Assembly: GCF_020783335.1 (NCBI RefSeq)
Contig: NZ_CP086068.1
Location: 2,852,001 to 2,916,000, forward strand
Reading direction: 5' to 3'
Length of the DNA stretch: 64,000 bases
Origin: Mucilaginibacter daejeonensis
GTDB taxonomy: Bacteria; Bacteroidota; Bacteroidia; Sphingobacteriales; Sphingobacteriaceae
The number at the start of each line of letters is the position of its first letter. The first letter of the stretch is position 1. Both the position numbers and the translations under genes were made by a program. Under the pieces are notes generated by a model. It worked only from the letters and a program-made list of their open reading frames with translations. It was not told where the DNA came from and did not search any database. Below are positions 55,894-64,000 of the stretch, one piece after another.

Positions 55894-57807
55894 ATGAGTA
55901 CGGTTAATAGACCAACCACTGTTCCACAACTTATACGCCATATCGTTGCTCACATCCACCCTGATACGCACACGTTCTTGACACATAAGAACGACGGTAA
56001 ATGGGTAGATATCAGCTATCGCGAAGCCATTGAATACATAGATGCTATATCGGCCTGGTTACTGCACATCGGCATACAAAAAGGCGACCGCGTGGGTCTG
56101 GTGATCGAGAACGGTCCGGAATATATTTACTTTGATCAGGCGCTGCAACAGATAGGTGCCGTGAATACCTCCATCTACCCTACCCTGACCGAGGCCGAGA
56201 CCGAGTACATCATCAATGATTCAGGCTTGAAGACCTTACTGGTGGGCACGCACTTCCTCCTACGCAAAGTAATGAAGGTGGCCAACAATTGCCCGTCGCT
56301 CATCCGCATCATTCCGGCGTTTGACGACCACCAAAAGCTGACCGAAAAGGCTAATCTCAACGCCGGCATCGTTGACCTCACACATGTCATCGCCGAAGGC
56401 CGCAATTTGGTTGCCCAATACATGGCGCAGATCAATAGCTGCCGGGAAGCTATACTTCCGTCCGATCTGTCGTGCCTGATCTACACATCGGGCACTACCG
56501 GCACGCCTAAAGGGGTGATGCTGATGCATAGCAACTTTGTGGAAACGGTTTGGGCCGGGCTAAAACAGATATCGAACGTAGAGAAGGACGATACATTTTT
56601 ATCGTTCCTTCCCCTGTCGCACGTATTTGAGCGGGCCGCTACCTACTATATTTGTATGGGTGCCGGTTGCCGAATTGCCTTTGCGCAAAGCCTGGAGATG
56701 CTGGCCCGCAACATGGTAGAGGTTCAGCCCACGATCATGAATTGCGTGCCGCGCCTGCTGGAGCGTATACACGATAAAGCCATGAAGAACGGCGCCGACG
56801 CTGGCGGCTTAAAGACCAAGATATTCAACTGGTCGTTCGCCATTGGTAAAAAGCACCGCGAAACGTTGGAGAGCGGCAAACGACCAGGCATGATCCTGAG
56901 CTATGAGCGTAAACTGGCCGAAAAACTGGTATTCAGCAAGATCAAAGAAAAGACCGGCGGGAAGCTGAAGTTTCTGATATCAGGTGGTGGTGCACTGCCA
57001 AAAAATGTGGGTGAGTTCTTCGGTAATGTGGGCATACCCGTGTTGGAAGGTTATGGCTTGACCGAGACCACCGGCCCGGTATGTGTCACCGAATTTGACC
57101 GCCAAGTGTACGGCACCGCCGGTCGCGTATTGCCCGGCTCCGAGATCGCCATCCAAGACATCGAGACCAAAAAGATATATGCCGCACGTACCCATGATAC
57201 CGTTGACCCCAACTTCACCTCCGAAGAGGGTGAGATCATCATTAAAGGTGTGGCCGTAATGAAAGGATACTGGAACAAGCCCGAGGAGACCAGCGTAGCG
57301 ATCGACCAGGATGGCTGGTTCCATAGCGGGGACATTGGTCGTTTTTATAAGGGCTACTTGCAGATCACCGACCGGTTGAAAAATATGCTGGTGAACGCTT
57401 ACGGCAAGAACATTTATCCTACCCCGGTCGAGAATACTTATTTAAAGAGCCCTAAGATCGAGCAGATATTCATTATTGGTGATGCACGCGAACACGTGAC
57501 CGCCATTGTGGTACCGCCAAAAGAATTACTGCAAGAGAACTTTGCCCTTAAGGAGGACTGGTTCGCTCAGCCATCGGCCTTTGTTGATGACCCAGCGATC
57601 ATTGACTGGCTGAACCAGGACATCCGCAAGCTGAGTAACGAACTGGCCAAATTTGAGCGGATCAAGCAATTCAAGGTCAAACGCAACCCGTTCAGCATGG
57701 AAGAGGGCGAACTGACCGTGACCATGAAAGCCAAACGCAAAGTGATCGAGAAGAAGTATGCGCAAGACATTGATGAAATGTACTCTCAGGAAGTGGATGC
57801 GGACTGA
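55894..57807 (+). CDS. fadD: Long-chain fatty acid-CoA ligase (AMP-binding enzyme)
   Basis: 637 aa. Adenylation motif CLIYTSGTTGTPKGVML near 190, LPLSHVFERAATYY, YGLTETTGPVC near 385, and HSGDIGRFYKGYLQITDRLKNMLV with the conserved Asp/Arg. The C-terminal Lys lies in VTMKAKRKVIEKKY. Activates fatty acids to acyl-CoA; the length and the ERAATYY block are those of the long-chain group. Downstream gene starts 25 bp later in a different base composition. Confidence 0.9.
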   Translation: MSTVNRPTTVPQLIRHIVAHIHPDTHTFLTHKNDGKWVDISYREAIEYIDAISAWLLHIGIQKGDRVGLVIENGPEYIYFDQALQQIGAVNTSIYPTLTEAETEYIINDSGLKTLLVGTHFLLRKVMKVANNCPSLIRIIPAFDDHQKLTEKANLNAGIVDLTHVIAEGRNLVAQYMAQINSCREAILPSDLSCLIYTSGTTGTPKGVMLMHSNFVETVWAGLKQISNVEKDDTFLSFLPLSHVFERAATYYICMGAGCRIAFAQSLEMLARNMVEVQPTIMNCVPRLLERIHDKAMKNGADAGGLKTKIFNWSFAIGKKHRETLESGKRPGMILSYERKLAEKLVFSKIKEKTGGKLKFLISGGGALPKNVGEFFGNVGIPVLEGYGLTETTGPVCVTEFDRQVYGTAGRVLPGSEIAIQDIETKKIYAARTHDTVDPNFTSEEGEIIIKGVAVMKGYWNKPEETSVAIDQDGWFHSGDIGRFYKGYLQITDRLKNMLVNAYGKNIYPTPVENTYLKSPKIEQIFIIGDAREHVTAIVVPPKELLQENFALKEDWFAQPSAFVDDPAIIDWLNQDIRKLSNELAKFERIKQFKVKRNPFSMEEGELTVTMKAKRKVIEKKYAQDIDEMYSQEVDAD

Positions 57808-57821
57808 AAGGCAATAAATAA

Positions 57822-57829
57822 TATATTTG
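57822..57829 (+). promoter_or_regulatory. -7 box of the interrupted gene, leaderless start
   Basis: TATATTTG ends 3 nt before ATG 57833. Confidence 0.55.
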
Positions 57830-57832
57830 TCT

Positions 57833-58726
57833 ATGAGACTAAGAGAAATTGCTAATATAATAAGTGAATATTTACCCTATATAAATGACACATCGCTTAA
57901 GTATAATCAAAGTACCGGCGTTTATAGTATTGATAATCTTGTTCGATTTAGAATTGCATTAACAGAGATTGAAAAAACAGGGGTTTTAGATTCAGTCATA
58001 AAAGTGCTAAAGCAGCACCCAATTTATGCAAATACATCTGACATTCTTTCAATCACATCACATGAGCATAAGTTCTTATCAGATAATATATCCTTGTTAA
58101 AATTAGGATTAAGAAACCTTTTAGACTCTTGAAATGAAAGAATACCTCCTGTTACAGGAGAAGATTTTATCAGTATAAAATTACCTGATGTAAAGGACTT
58201 TGATGAACTTTCAAAAACATTCGACTTATTAAAAAAATCAATTTCATTACCGATAACTAATAACGATATCAATGGAAAAGTAGAAATACTAAATTTTGAC
58301 AACGGATCATTATGGATTGATATTGCTGTCGGATCGTCGATTGCTGTTTTTTTAATTGGTTCTATAGCCTGGGCTGGGGCGGTAATTAGAAAAAAATATG
58401 CCGAAGCTAAAATAGCCGAACAATTTGTCGCTTCGTTAGACAATAACAACGAACACCTAAAAAACATCCGAGAAGGTGCAAAACGGCAGATTGATTCATT
58501 GATTGCAATCGAAGCTGCGGCAATCGCTAAAGAGTATTATTCGGACGATGATAAGGAAAATTTAGAACGTTTGAAGCTCTCTATATCAAGTATGTCTGAT
58601 TTGATTAGTAAAAACGTAGAGATTCACCCGAGCCTCCTCGCCCCAGAAAAGGCGGTTAATCTTTTTCCGCCATATAAAAATTTGGAATCTGTTCAATCCA
58701 GAATTAAACAGATTGATAAAGAATAA
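57833..58726 (+). pseudogene. AT-rich membrane protein gene interrupted by an in-frame TGA
   Basis: From ATG 57833 the frame stops at TGA 58130-58132. The same frame then continues without another stop for 198 codons to 58726. Reconstructed, it is about 298 aa: an N-terminal helical part with EIANIISEYLPYIND, then IKLPDVKDFDELSKTF. One TM segment lies at about 161-187 (AVGSSIAVFLIGSIAWAGAVI), followed by a long charged coiled coil. Base composition is clearly more AT-rich than the neighbours, suggesting recent transfer. No family recognised. A point mutation is the simplest reading; an ATG at 58135 is out of frame and cannot rescue the second half. Confidence 0.65.
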
Positions 58727-58790
58727 GCAGGCATTTACTTGCCCCAAAACCGCTTTTCGCAATTAAAATATATTATAACTTCCTACTTCC

Positions 58791-59777
58791 TTAAAAACTT
58801 CCCTCTACGATATCGCCATAAAATTCAGGCACGCTCATACCTGCGGCTCGTACTTGTTGTGGGATCAGGCTGTTGGCCGATTGACCGGGCGTAGTGTTCA
58901 CCTCAATGAAATAAAAGTCGTCGGTGTGCTCGTCAAGGATGAAATCGATGCGCACCATGCCACGGCAGTTCAGACGTAAATAGACCTCGGTCAGTATAGC
59001 GGCTATCTCCTCGTTCTTATCTTCAGGCAGATCGGCCGGTGTGATCTCTTCGGTGATACCAGGCGTATATTTGGCCTCATAATCAAAGAACTCTTTCGAA
59101 CTCTTGATCTCGGTGGCCGGTAATACCACCAGCCTGCCTTTCAAACGGGCGATACCCCGGCTGAACTCTCGGCCTTTGATGAACTCCTCGACCAGGATCT
59201 GGTCATCTTCATGAAACGCCTTATCTAACGCCGCAGGCAGCTCGGCCACATTGTGCACCTTGCTCATACCTACGCTGCTGCCACCGTTGTTAGGTTTAAC
59301 AAATAGCGGGAACTTAAGCGCGGCAGCGATAGTGCTTACATCATGCATATCGCTTTTGAACAACTTGACCGACTTGGCCGTGTGCAGGTTCGGTACGCCC
59401 TGTACCAATGCCTTGGTATAGGCCTTATTCATGGTGATGGCCGATGTGGTGGCATCGCAAGTATTATATGGAATATCGATCATATCCAAGTAGCCCTGTA
59501 GCTTTCCATCCTCGCCCGGGGTGCCGTGTACGGTGATGAAGGCCATGTCGAAGTTGATCTTGTTGCCGTTAAGCGTCAGGCTCAGGTCGTTCTTGTCCAC
59601 ATTGATCACCTGGCCACCTTCGGCCTGATGGATCCATTGATCGCGGTTGATCAAAATAGTGTATACATTATATTTTTCGGGATCGAGATTAGCCGCTATG
59701 TTCTTGGCGCTATTGATCGATACCTCGTATTCGCCAGTGTAGCCACCAGCTAAAAGGGCAATGTTCTTTTTGCTCAT
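58791..59777 (-). CDS. ddl: D-alanine-D-alanine ligase
   Basis: 328 aa from ATG 59777; the longer frame to 59927 runs through the repeat element and is rejected. ATP-grasp enzyme: IALLAGGYTGEYEVSINSAKN at the start, VHGTPGEDGKLQGYLDMIDIPY, FVKPNNGGSSVGMSKV, and RIDFILDEHTDDFYFIEVNTTPGQSANSLIPQ with the metal-binding residues. Joins two D-Ala for peptidoglycan. Divergent from merR across the repeat element at 59784-59924. Confidence 0.95.
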   Translation of the reverse strand: MSKKNIALLAGGYTGEYEVSINSAKNIAANLDPEKYNVYTILINRDQWIHQAEGGQVINVDKNDLSLTLNGNKINFDMAFITVHGTPGEDGKLQGYLDMIDIPYNTCDATTSAITMNKAYTKALVQGVPNLHTAKSVKLFKSDMHDVSTIAAALKFPLFVKPNNGGSSVGMSKVHNVAELPAALDKAFHEDDQILVEEFIKGREFSRGIARLKGRLVVLPATEIKSSKEFFDYEAKYTPGITEEITPADLPEDKNEEIAAILTEVYLRLNCRGMVRIDFILDEHTDDFYFIEVNTTPGQSANSLIPQQVRAAGMSVPEFYGDIVEGSF

Positions 59778-59783
59778 GATGGT

Positions 59784-59924
59784 CAAATATATAAAAAGCC
59801 CCATCCAAAGCCAACGGAAGCCCCCTCTAAATCTCCCTCGGGAGGGGAGACTATAGAACCAATTACTTTTTTTCAAAAGCCCTCCCTTCCGGGGAGGGTT
59901 TGGGTGGGGCTTTTCATATATTTG
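59784..59924. repeat. Inverted-repeat element with outward promoter boxes
   Basis: Ends are inverted repeats of 26 bp with two mismatches. The outer part is CAAATATAT-AAAAGCCCC at 59784-59809 and its complement at 59899-59924. On each side the outermost 8 bases are a -7 box directed outward: TATATTTG before ddl (minus strand, 59784-59791) and before merR (59917-59924). The centre holds GC-rich sub-hairpins (CTCCCTCGGGAGGGGAG; CCCTCCCTTCCGGGGAGGG). Confidence 0.7.
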
Positions 59925-59928
59925 CAAA

Positions 59929-60264
59929 ATGCCTTATAAAGAACGCGACATCAACAAAATGTACTATACCATGGGCGAGGTTACGGCCATGTTCGGCGTT
60001 AACCATTCGTTGCTGAGGTACTACGAAAAGGAATTTGATGTACTGCAGCCCAAAAAGAACAAAAAAGGCAACCGCTATTTTACCACCGAGGACATCGAGA
60101 ACCTCAAGATCATCTTCCACCTGGTGCGCGACAAAGGCTTCACCATCCAAGGCGCAAAAGACCACATGAAGAGCAACACCAACGAGGTAAAAGATCAGCA
60201 AACCATTCTCAACTCCCTGGAGAACCTAAAGAAGTTCCTGTTAGAGGTGAGGGACGCGTTGTAG
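59929..60264 (+). CDS. MerR family transcriptional regulator
   Basis: 111 aa. The MerR-type winged HTH spans about residues 7-78: YYTMGEVTAMFGVNHSLLRYYEKEFDVLQPKKN, RYFTTEDIENLKIIFHLV and GFTIQGAKDHM. A short C-terminal helix (about 85-108) serves for dimerisation. No effector domain. ATG 59929 is 4 nt from the -7 box at the end of the repeat element. Confidence 0.92.
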   Translation: MPYKERDINKMYYTMGEVTAMFGVNHSLLRYYEKEFDVLQPKKNKKGNRYFTTEDIENLKIIFHLVRDKGFTIQGAKDHMKSNTNEVKDQQTILNSLENLKKFLLEVRDAL

Positions 60265-60620
60265 GTAATATCAATCGCATGCCTTGCGAGCGTAGCATGG
60301 TAGCTGCACGCGTAGATCAGTTACTGATCTACTTCAATGGGTTATTGTGAGCGTAGCGTGGCGATCGCAATTAAACAATAAACGGTGGCCTGTCAGCACG
60401 CCCGGCCGGGAGCAGGCCAGTGCGGTGGCAGGGATCGGGCTGACTTGAATTTTTGCTTCTTTTGTTTCAAGACAGAAAAAGTAGCCTTAGCGGCAATGAG
60501 CGTCACCGAGCGATAGGTCCAGAACGAGCAAGTGGCCCTACTATCCACTTATTTTCCCTTTCCTTCCTCAAACCCAAAACAACCTTCTATCTTCGATCCT
60601 TACAACTACTCAACAATAAC
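60265..60620. other. Gene-free stretch with GC-rich block
   Basis: A perfect hairpin GTAGATCAG-TTA-CTGATCTAC lies at 60317-60337. It is followed by two GAGCGTAGCATGG/GAGCGTAGCGTGG near repeats and a GC-rich block (about 60390-60445). Then comes TTTTGCTTCTTTTGTTTCAAGACAGAAAAAG, a composition that looks like a dispersed intergenic repeat. An open frame across it continues into the DUF808 gene but is not coding by family match. Function unknown. Confidence 0.4.
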
Positions 60621-61490
60621 ATGGCCTCAGGTTTTTTTGCGATACTGGATGATATTGGCGCTTTAATGGACGATGTTGCCGTGGCCACCAAAGTGGCGAC
60701 CGGTAAAACGGCCGGCATATTGGGCGACGACCTTGCCGTTAACGCCGAAAAAGCCACCGGTTTTTTGTCCTCCCGCGAGTTGCCGGTATTATGGGCTATA
60801 ACCAAGGGTTCCTTCCTGAACAAGCTCATCATCGTTCCGATCGTGTTGCTGCTTAACGCTTTCTTTCCCATTGCGATCAAGATCGTATTGGTGCTGGGCG
60901 GATTTTATCTGGCTTACGAAGGCGTGGAGAAAGTGATCGAGTTCTTGTTCCACCGCAATAAGGCCGGCCACGAAGTGATCGCCGAGCGACAGGACGACCA
61001 GGACGCCGAAAAGACCAAGATCAGGTCGGCCATCACTACCGACATGATCTTATCGATCGAGATCGTGATCATTGCTTTGAGTTCTGTTATCGATAGCAGC
61101 CTTACTACTCAAATATTGACGGTTTCTATCGTATCTATATTAGCCACCGTAGGTGTGTACGGCATCGTGGCCATCATCGTAAGGATGGATGATACCGGTT
61201 ATAAACTTATCAAATTGGGCAATAACAAGGGCATGCTGCTAAGCGTAGGTAACGGATTGGTGAAAGCGCTGCCGGTGATCATCAAGATACTCAGTGTAGT
61301 GGGTACCATAGCCCTTATCCTGGTATCGGGCGGCATCTTCTCGCATAACATTGAGTATGCTCATCATTTGTTGCCTTCTCTTCCATCGTTCCTGAAAGAC
61401 CTACTGCTGGGCATTGCCGGCGGACTGATCACCGTAGCTTTAGTGATGGCCGGTAAATGGTTGTATAAAACGGTGAAGCCAGCTGCATAG
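60621..61490 (+). CDS. DUF808 family membrane protein
   Basis: 289 aa from ATG 60621; the upstream in-frame extension to 60453 crosses the repeat-like stretch. N-terminus MASGFFAILDDIGALMDDVAVATKVATGKTAGILGDDLAVNAEKA is the DUF808 signature (shown in parts: ILDDIGALMDDVA, TAGILGDDLAVNA). Six or so hydrophobic segments follow. E. coli YedI is a member. Function not established. Followed by comEC 54 bp later. Confidence 0.9.
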   Translation: MASGFFAILDDIGALMDDVAVATKVATGKTAGILGDDLAVNAEKATGFLSSRELPVLWAITKGSFLNKLIIVPIVLLLNAFFPIAIKIVLVLGGFYLAYEGVEKVIEFLFHRNKAGHEVIAERQDDQDAEKTKIRSAITTDMILSIEIVIIALSSVIDSSLTTQILTVSIVSILATVGVYGIVAIIVRMDDTGYKLIKLGNNKGMLLSVGNGLVKALPVIIKILSVVGTIALILVSGGIFSHNIEYAHHLLPSLPSFLKDLLLGIAGGLITVALVMAGKWLYKTVKPAA

Positions 61491-61544
61491 CTATTGAGCC
61501 GATAATCGTACCTTAGGAGCAACTTACCCGACCGACCTGCTCGC

Positions 61545-63665
61545 ATGCTCCGCATTCAAAAAAGTGAGATACCGCTTTTCTACTGGCTGCTGCCTTTTGT
61601 GGCGGGTATCATTTTGGGCTTGTGGCCGGTCTCTCCCAATGTTGACAGCTTTGTTGAAGCGACCTTGCTGATCAGTGCAGTGCTCTTCTTAGGATCGGGC
61701 TTACTTTACGATACTGCGAAGCTTCACCGATGGCCTTGGATAGGTGGCCTGTTATTGAACATCCTGCTCATTAGCGGCGGATGGTATGTGATGCGACAGC
61801 ATGACCAGCTTAGCTCCACTGATCATTTCTCCCGAACGAACGCTGCATACATGATCGTACGTATCACCGACGAACCGCGCCAAAAAGGGATATACACCCG
61901 TATGGTGGCTCAGGTACAAGCTACGGTAGATCCCCGGACCATTCAACATCCTGCTACCGGCAAAATGCTGCTTACCCTGGCAGCCGACAGCAACAGCCAC
62001 TTATTGCGTTACGGCGATCAGTTGGTCATACCCGCTATCTATAAGCCCATTGATCCGCCTTTTAACCCGGCTGAATTCAATTACAAACGCTATCTGGCCC
62101 ATCAGAACATCTACCATCAGGCTTTCATTACAAGGACAGGCTTGCGTATCATCGAACACGATACTGGTAACCCGATGGTCGCTTTCGCATTGAACATGCG
62201 CCAGCGGCTGGTAAGGTCAATGAAGATGTACATTCATGACCAGCAAGCCGCCGCCATTGCGAGCACTTTGCTGCTTGGTTATAAAGCCGACCTAAGCGAG
62301 GATGTGCTTCAGGCTTACTCTAAGACCGGCACTATCCACGTGCTGTCGGTCTCCGGTGCACATGTGGCGATTTTCTTTGTACTGATCAGCTTCTTGCTTC
62401 GTCCGTTTAAGCATCACCGATACGGTAAGCTGCTCAACGCGGTGCTATCCGTCACCCTGGTCTGGGCTTATGCCATACTTACGGGCCTGTCACCTGCCGT
62501 GTGCAGGGCTGCGCTGATGCTGAGTATGCTGATCATTGGCAAGGCCGGATCAAGGCAAGTGCATGCGCTGAACATGCTGGGCTTTTCGGCATTTGTATTG
62601 CTCGTTTATGACCCATTGCTCATCACCGATGTTGGCTTTCAGTTGTCTTACCTTGCGGTGTTCGGCTTGGTGGCTGTGCAGCCGGTGATCGCCGACCCTT
62701 GGGAAGTGGAGAACAAGTGGCTAAAAAAACTGTGGTACTTATGCTCTGCTTCACTTGCCGCGCAACTGGTCACCTTCCCGCTAAGCATTTATTATTTCCA
62801 CCAGTTCCCGGTATACTTCCTGATCAGTAACCTGCTTATCATACTTCCATCGGAAGCGATCATGATGGTAGGCCTGGCGTTTTTGCTCACGACCTTCTTC
62901 CCGGCCATTCACACCCTCAGCGGTTGGCTCGCATACTTGCTCGAGCATTTGATCTTGTTCATGAACGCCATATTAAGTTATATCGAACACTTACCTTTCG
63001 CCAGTTGGGGTAAACTTTGGCTTAATGGCGCCGAACATCTGCTGCTATACCTGGTGATCACATTGCTCATCGTGTACATCACTTATCGTCGACCATACCA
63101 ATTACTTAGCGGTGTGGCCTGCTTACTTGTACTTTGTACCAGCTTGAGTTGGAAAGCGATCAATTCGCAGCAACATGACCAGCTGATCTATCTCAACCTT
63201 AAAAAGAACACCGGTATCATATTTAAAACGCGGGACCAAGCCGTTGTGGTAAGTGACCTGCTCCCTACCGACAAGAAGTTCAATTACAGCATCCGCCCTT
63301 GTTTGGATAGTCTCGGCGTTGAGCGAATGACGGCGGTGCCACTATCTGCAGACCTAAAGACGACGTACTTGCAAAAAAGGGGTCCGCTGATCCAGTTCCA
63401 AAAAAGAACTCTACTACTGATTGAACCTTTGCTGCAAAAAATGGTCATAGCTAACAAACTAACGGTGAACGACATCCTGTTGACGCATAACCCACATACC
63501 GATATTGCACCCCTGTTGCGTAACTACCGCTTTGAGCGTTTGATAGCTGATGCTAATACCAGCAAACAGCGCAGCGAGCGTTTAAAACATCAGGCCGACA
63601 GTGCCGGCGTGAATTTATTTTTATTACGACGTAACAAAGCCCTGATAACGCTATCTAAAGAATAA
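61545..63665 (+). CDS. comEC: ComEC/Rec2-type DNA uptake channel protein
   Basis: 706 aa. N-terminal membrane segments and an extracellular DUF4131-type region (to about 215). The Competence domain at about 235-500 has the block VLSVSGAHVAIFFVLISFLL and LTGLSPAVCRAALM, SFQ-like DVGFQLSYLAVFGL. The last 180 residues replace the metallo-beta-lactamase domain with a shorter, degenerate stretch that lacks an HxHxDH motif. This shorter form is the usual one in Bacteroidota as far as I recall. Transports single-stranded DNA across the inner membrane. No other competence gene is in the window. Confidence 0.9.
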   Translation: MLRIQKSEIPLFYWLLPFVAGIILGLWPVSPNVDSFVEATLLISAVLFLGSGLLYDTAKLHRWPWIGGLLLNILLISGGWYVMRQHDQLSSTDHFSRTNAAYMIVRITDEPRQKGIYTRMVAQVQATVDPRTIQHPATGKMLLTLAADSNSHLLRYGDQLVIPAIYKPIDPPFNPAEFNYKRYLAHQNIYHQAFITRTGLRIIEHDTGNPMVAFALNMRQRLVRSMKMYIHDQQAAAIASTLLLGYKADLSEDVLQAYSKTGTIHVLSVSGAHVAIFFVLISFLLRPFKHHRYGKLLNAVLSVTLVWAYAILTGLSPAVCRAALMLSMLIIGKAGSRQVHALNMLGFSAFVLLVYDPLLITDVGFQLSYLAVFGLVAVQPVIADPWEVENKWLKKLWYLCSASLAAQLVTFPLSIYYFHQFPVYFLISNLLIILPSEAIMMVGLAFLLTTFFPAIHTLSGWLAYLLEHLILFMNAILSYIEHLPFASWGKLWLNGAEHLLLYLVITLLIVYITYRRPYQLLSGVACLLVLCTSLSWKAINSQQHDQLIYLNLKKNTGIIFKTRDQAVVVSDLLPTDKKFNYSIRPCLDSLGVERMTAVPLSADLKTTYLQKRGPLIQFQKRTLLLIEPLLQKMVIANKLTVNDILLTHNPHTDIAPLLRNYRFERLIADANTSKQRSERLKHQADSAGVNLFLLRRNKALITLSKE

Positions 63666-63704
63666 TTTATACCTTTAATTTGATTCAAGCACATAAATAA
63701 CATC

Positions 63705-64000
63705 ATGAATAGATTTTTCACCGTTGCGATGGGTGTTGCCCTAAGCACCCTGGCCCTGAGTGCCAGCGCACAAAAAAACTACACCGAAGGTTTGGCTACT
63801 TATACCGGTAGTGCAGGCGGTCAAACATTAGAGGCCAAAGTATATTTCAAAGGCGATTCATCAGCTACGGTAATGCAACAAGGTCCGGCCAACATTAAAG
63901 TGTTGGGCTTTAAAGACGAGTACATGGCCGTTTTGGTCGATGTTCCTGTAGCTAACATCAAAAAAGCTGCTGTTGCCAGCCCTGGCGAATTGGAAGACAT
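63705..64000 (+). CDS. Exported protein, C-terminus cut by window edge
   Basis: At least 98 residues. Signal peptide at 1-22 (FFTVAMGVALSTLALSASA, cleavage before QKN). The mature start has YTEGLATYTGSAGGQTLEAKVYFKGDSSATVMQQG, a GLATY-type beta-rich domain seen in Bacteroidota exported proteins (DUF4412-like). It begins 39 nt after comEC. The family call is a guess. Confidence 0.65.
   Translation, partial: MNRFFTVAMGVALSTLALSASAQKNYTEGLATYTGSAGGQTLEAKVYFKGDSSATVMQQGPANIKVLGFKDEYMAVLVDVPVANIKKAAVASPGELED

Noticed and set aside
58130..58132. TGA as a selenocysteine codon
   Set aside because: No selenoprotein family match and no downstream selenocysteine-type hairpin was evident; a point mutation is simpler.
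61545..63665. comEC regarded as truncated because it lacks a metallo-beta-lactamase domain
   Set aside because: The frame is open to a natural end and shorter ComEC forms are common in this phylum, so I do not call it broken.

Overview
The window is a chromosomal stretch from a Bacteroidota bacterium. It is most likely a member of the Sphingobacteriaceae, and Mucilaginibacter or Pedobacter is my guess from gene content only. The indicators are -7 promoter boxes of the form TAnnTTTG with few Shine-Dalgarno sequences, futalosine-pathway menaquinone synthesis (mqnC), many short lipoproteins, a FecR-like anti-sigma N-terminus beside an ECF sigma factor, a simple iscS-iscU-iscA set, and several classes of dispersed intergenic repeats. 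I see no CRISPR array, intact prophage or transposase.

Layout. 1-6161: a partial SDR dehydrogenase, a frameshifted six-hairpin-like (glycosidase-like) gene, a zinc-ribbon protein and two DUF421 membrane proteins, then pncC/cinA and small membrane proteins. 6520-9429: a soluble histidine kinase with about five PAS domains. 9786-15781: a complete rRNA operon on the minus strand (16S, tRNA-Ile, tRNA-Ala, 23S, 5S, terminator) preceded by three tandem promoters. 15979-17314: a small secreted Cys-Cys protein overlapping a formylglycine-generating enzyme that is itself a lipoprotein. 17448-23715: an FAD/NAD(P) protein, a TetR regulator, threonine aldolase, a Gly-rich exported protein and a GT87-like glycosyltransferase. 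23783-32964: a BaiN-like flavoprotein divergent from nuoAB, two tandem paralogous lipoproteins, purK, purE, yqgE, pdxH, then nuoCD. The respiratory complex I genes are therefore split in two blocks. 33089-37063: an ECF sigma factor, an anti-sigma/serine-protease fusion and small Asp/Thr/Ser-rich lipoproteins that share a promoter motif with the sigma gene. 37200-48446: esterase, ModF-like ABC ATPase, mqnC, two Tat-type ferritin-like proteins, scpB, an acetyltransferase-like protein, an XRE regulator, an Mpl-type ligase and an Rrf2 regulator with its probable target. 49535-55308: prmA, tpiA, a GlmU-like protein, rpmE2 and iscSUA. 55894-64000: acyl-CoA ligase, an interrupted AT-rich gene, ddl, merR, DUF808, comEC and a partial exported protein.

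Most of the window is housekeeping. The best leads for something undescribed are: (i) an ECF-sigma regulon readable from three matching promoters (TGGGTTAC-N16-TATTAAA-like); (ii) eight genes whose -7 box ends only 3-6 nt before the start codon, implying leaderless mRNAs; (iii) the exported FGE and its overlapping Cys-Cys mini-protein; (iv) a two-copy intergenic element built from TGTAACA motifs; (v) an inverted-repeat element whose two ends supply outward promoters to ddl and merR; and (vi) hairpins with arms made of degenerate short repeats in the rRNA and isc spacers.
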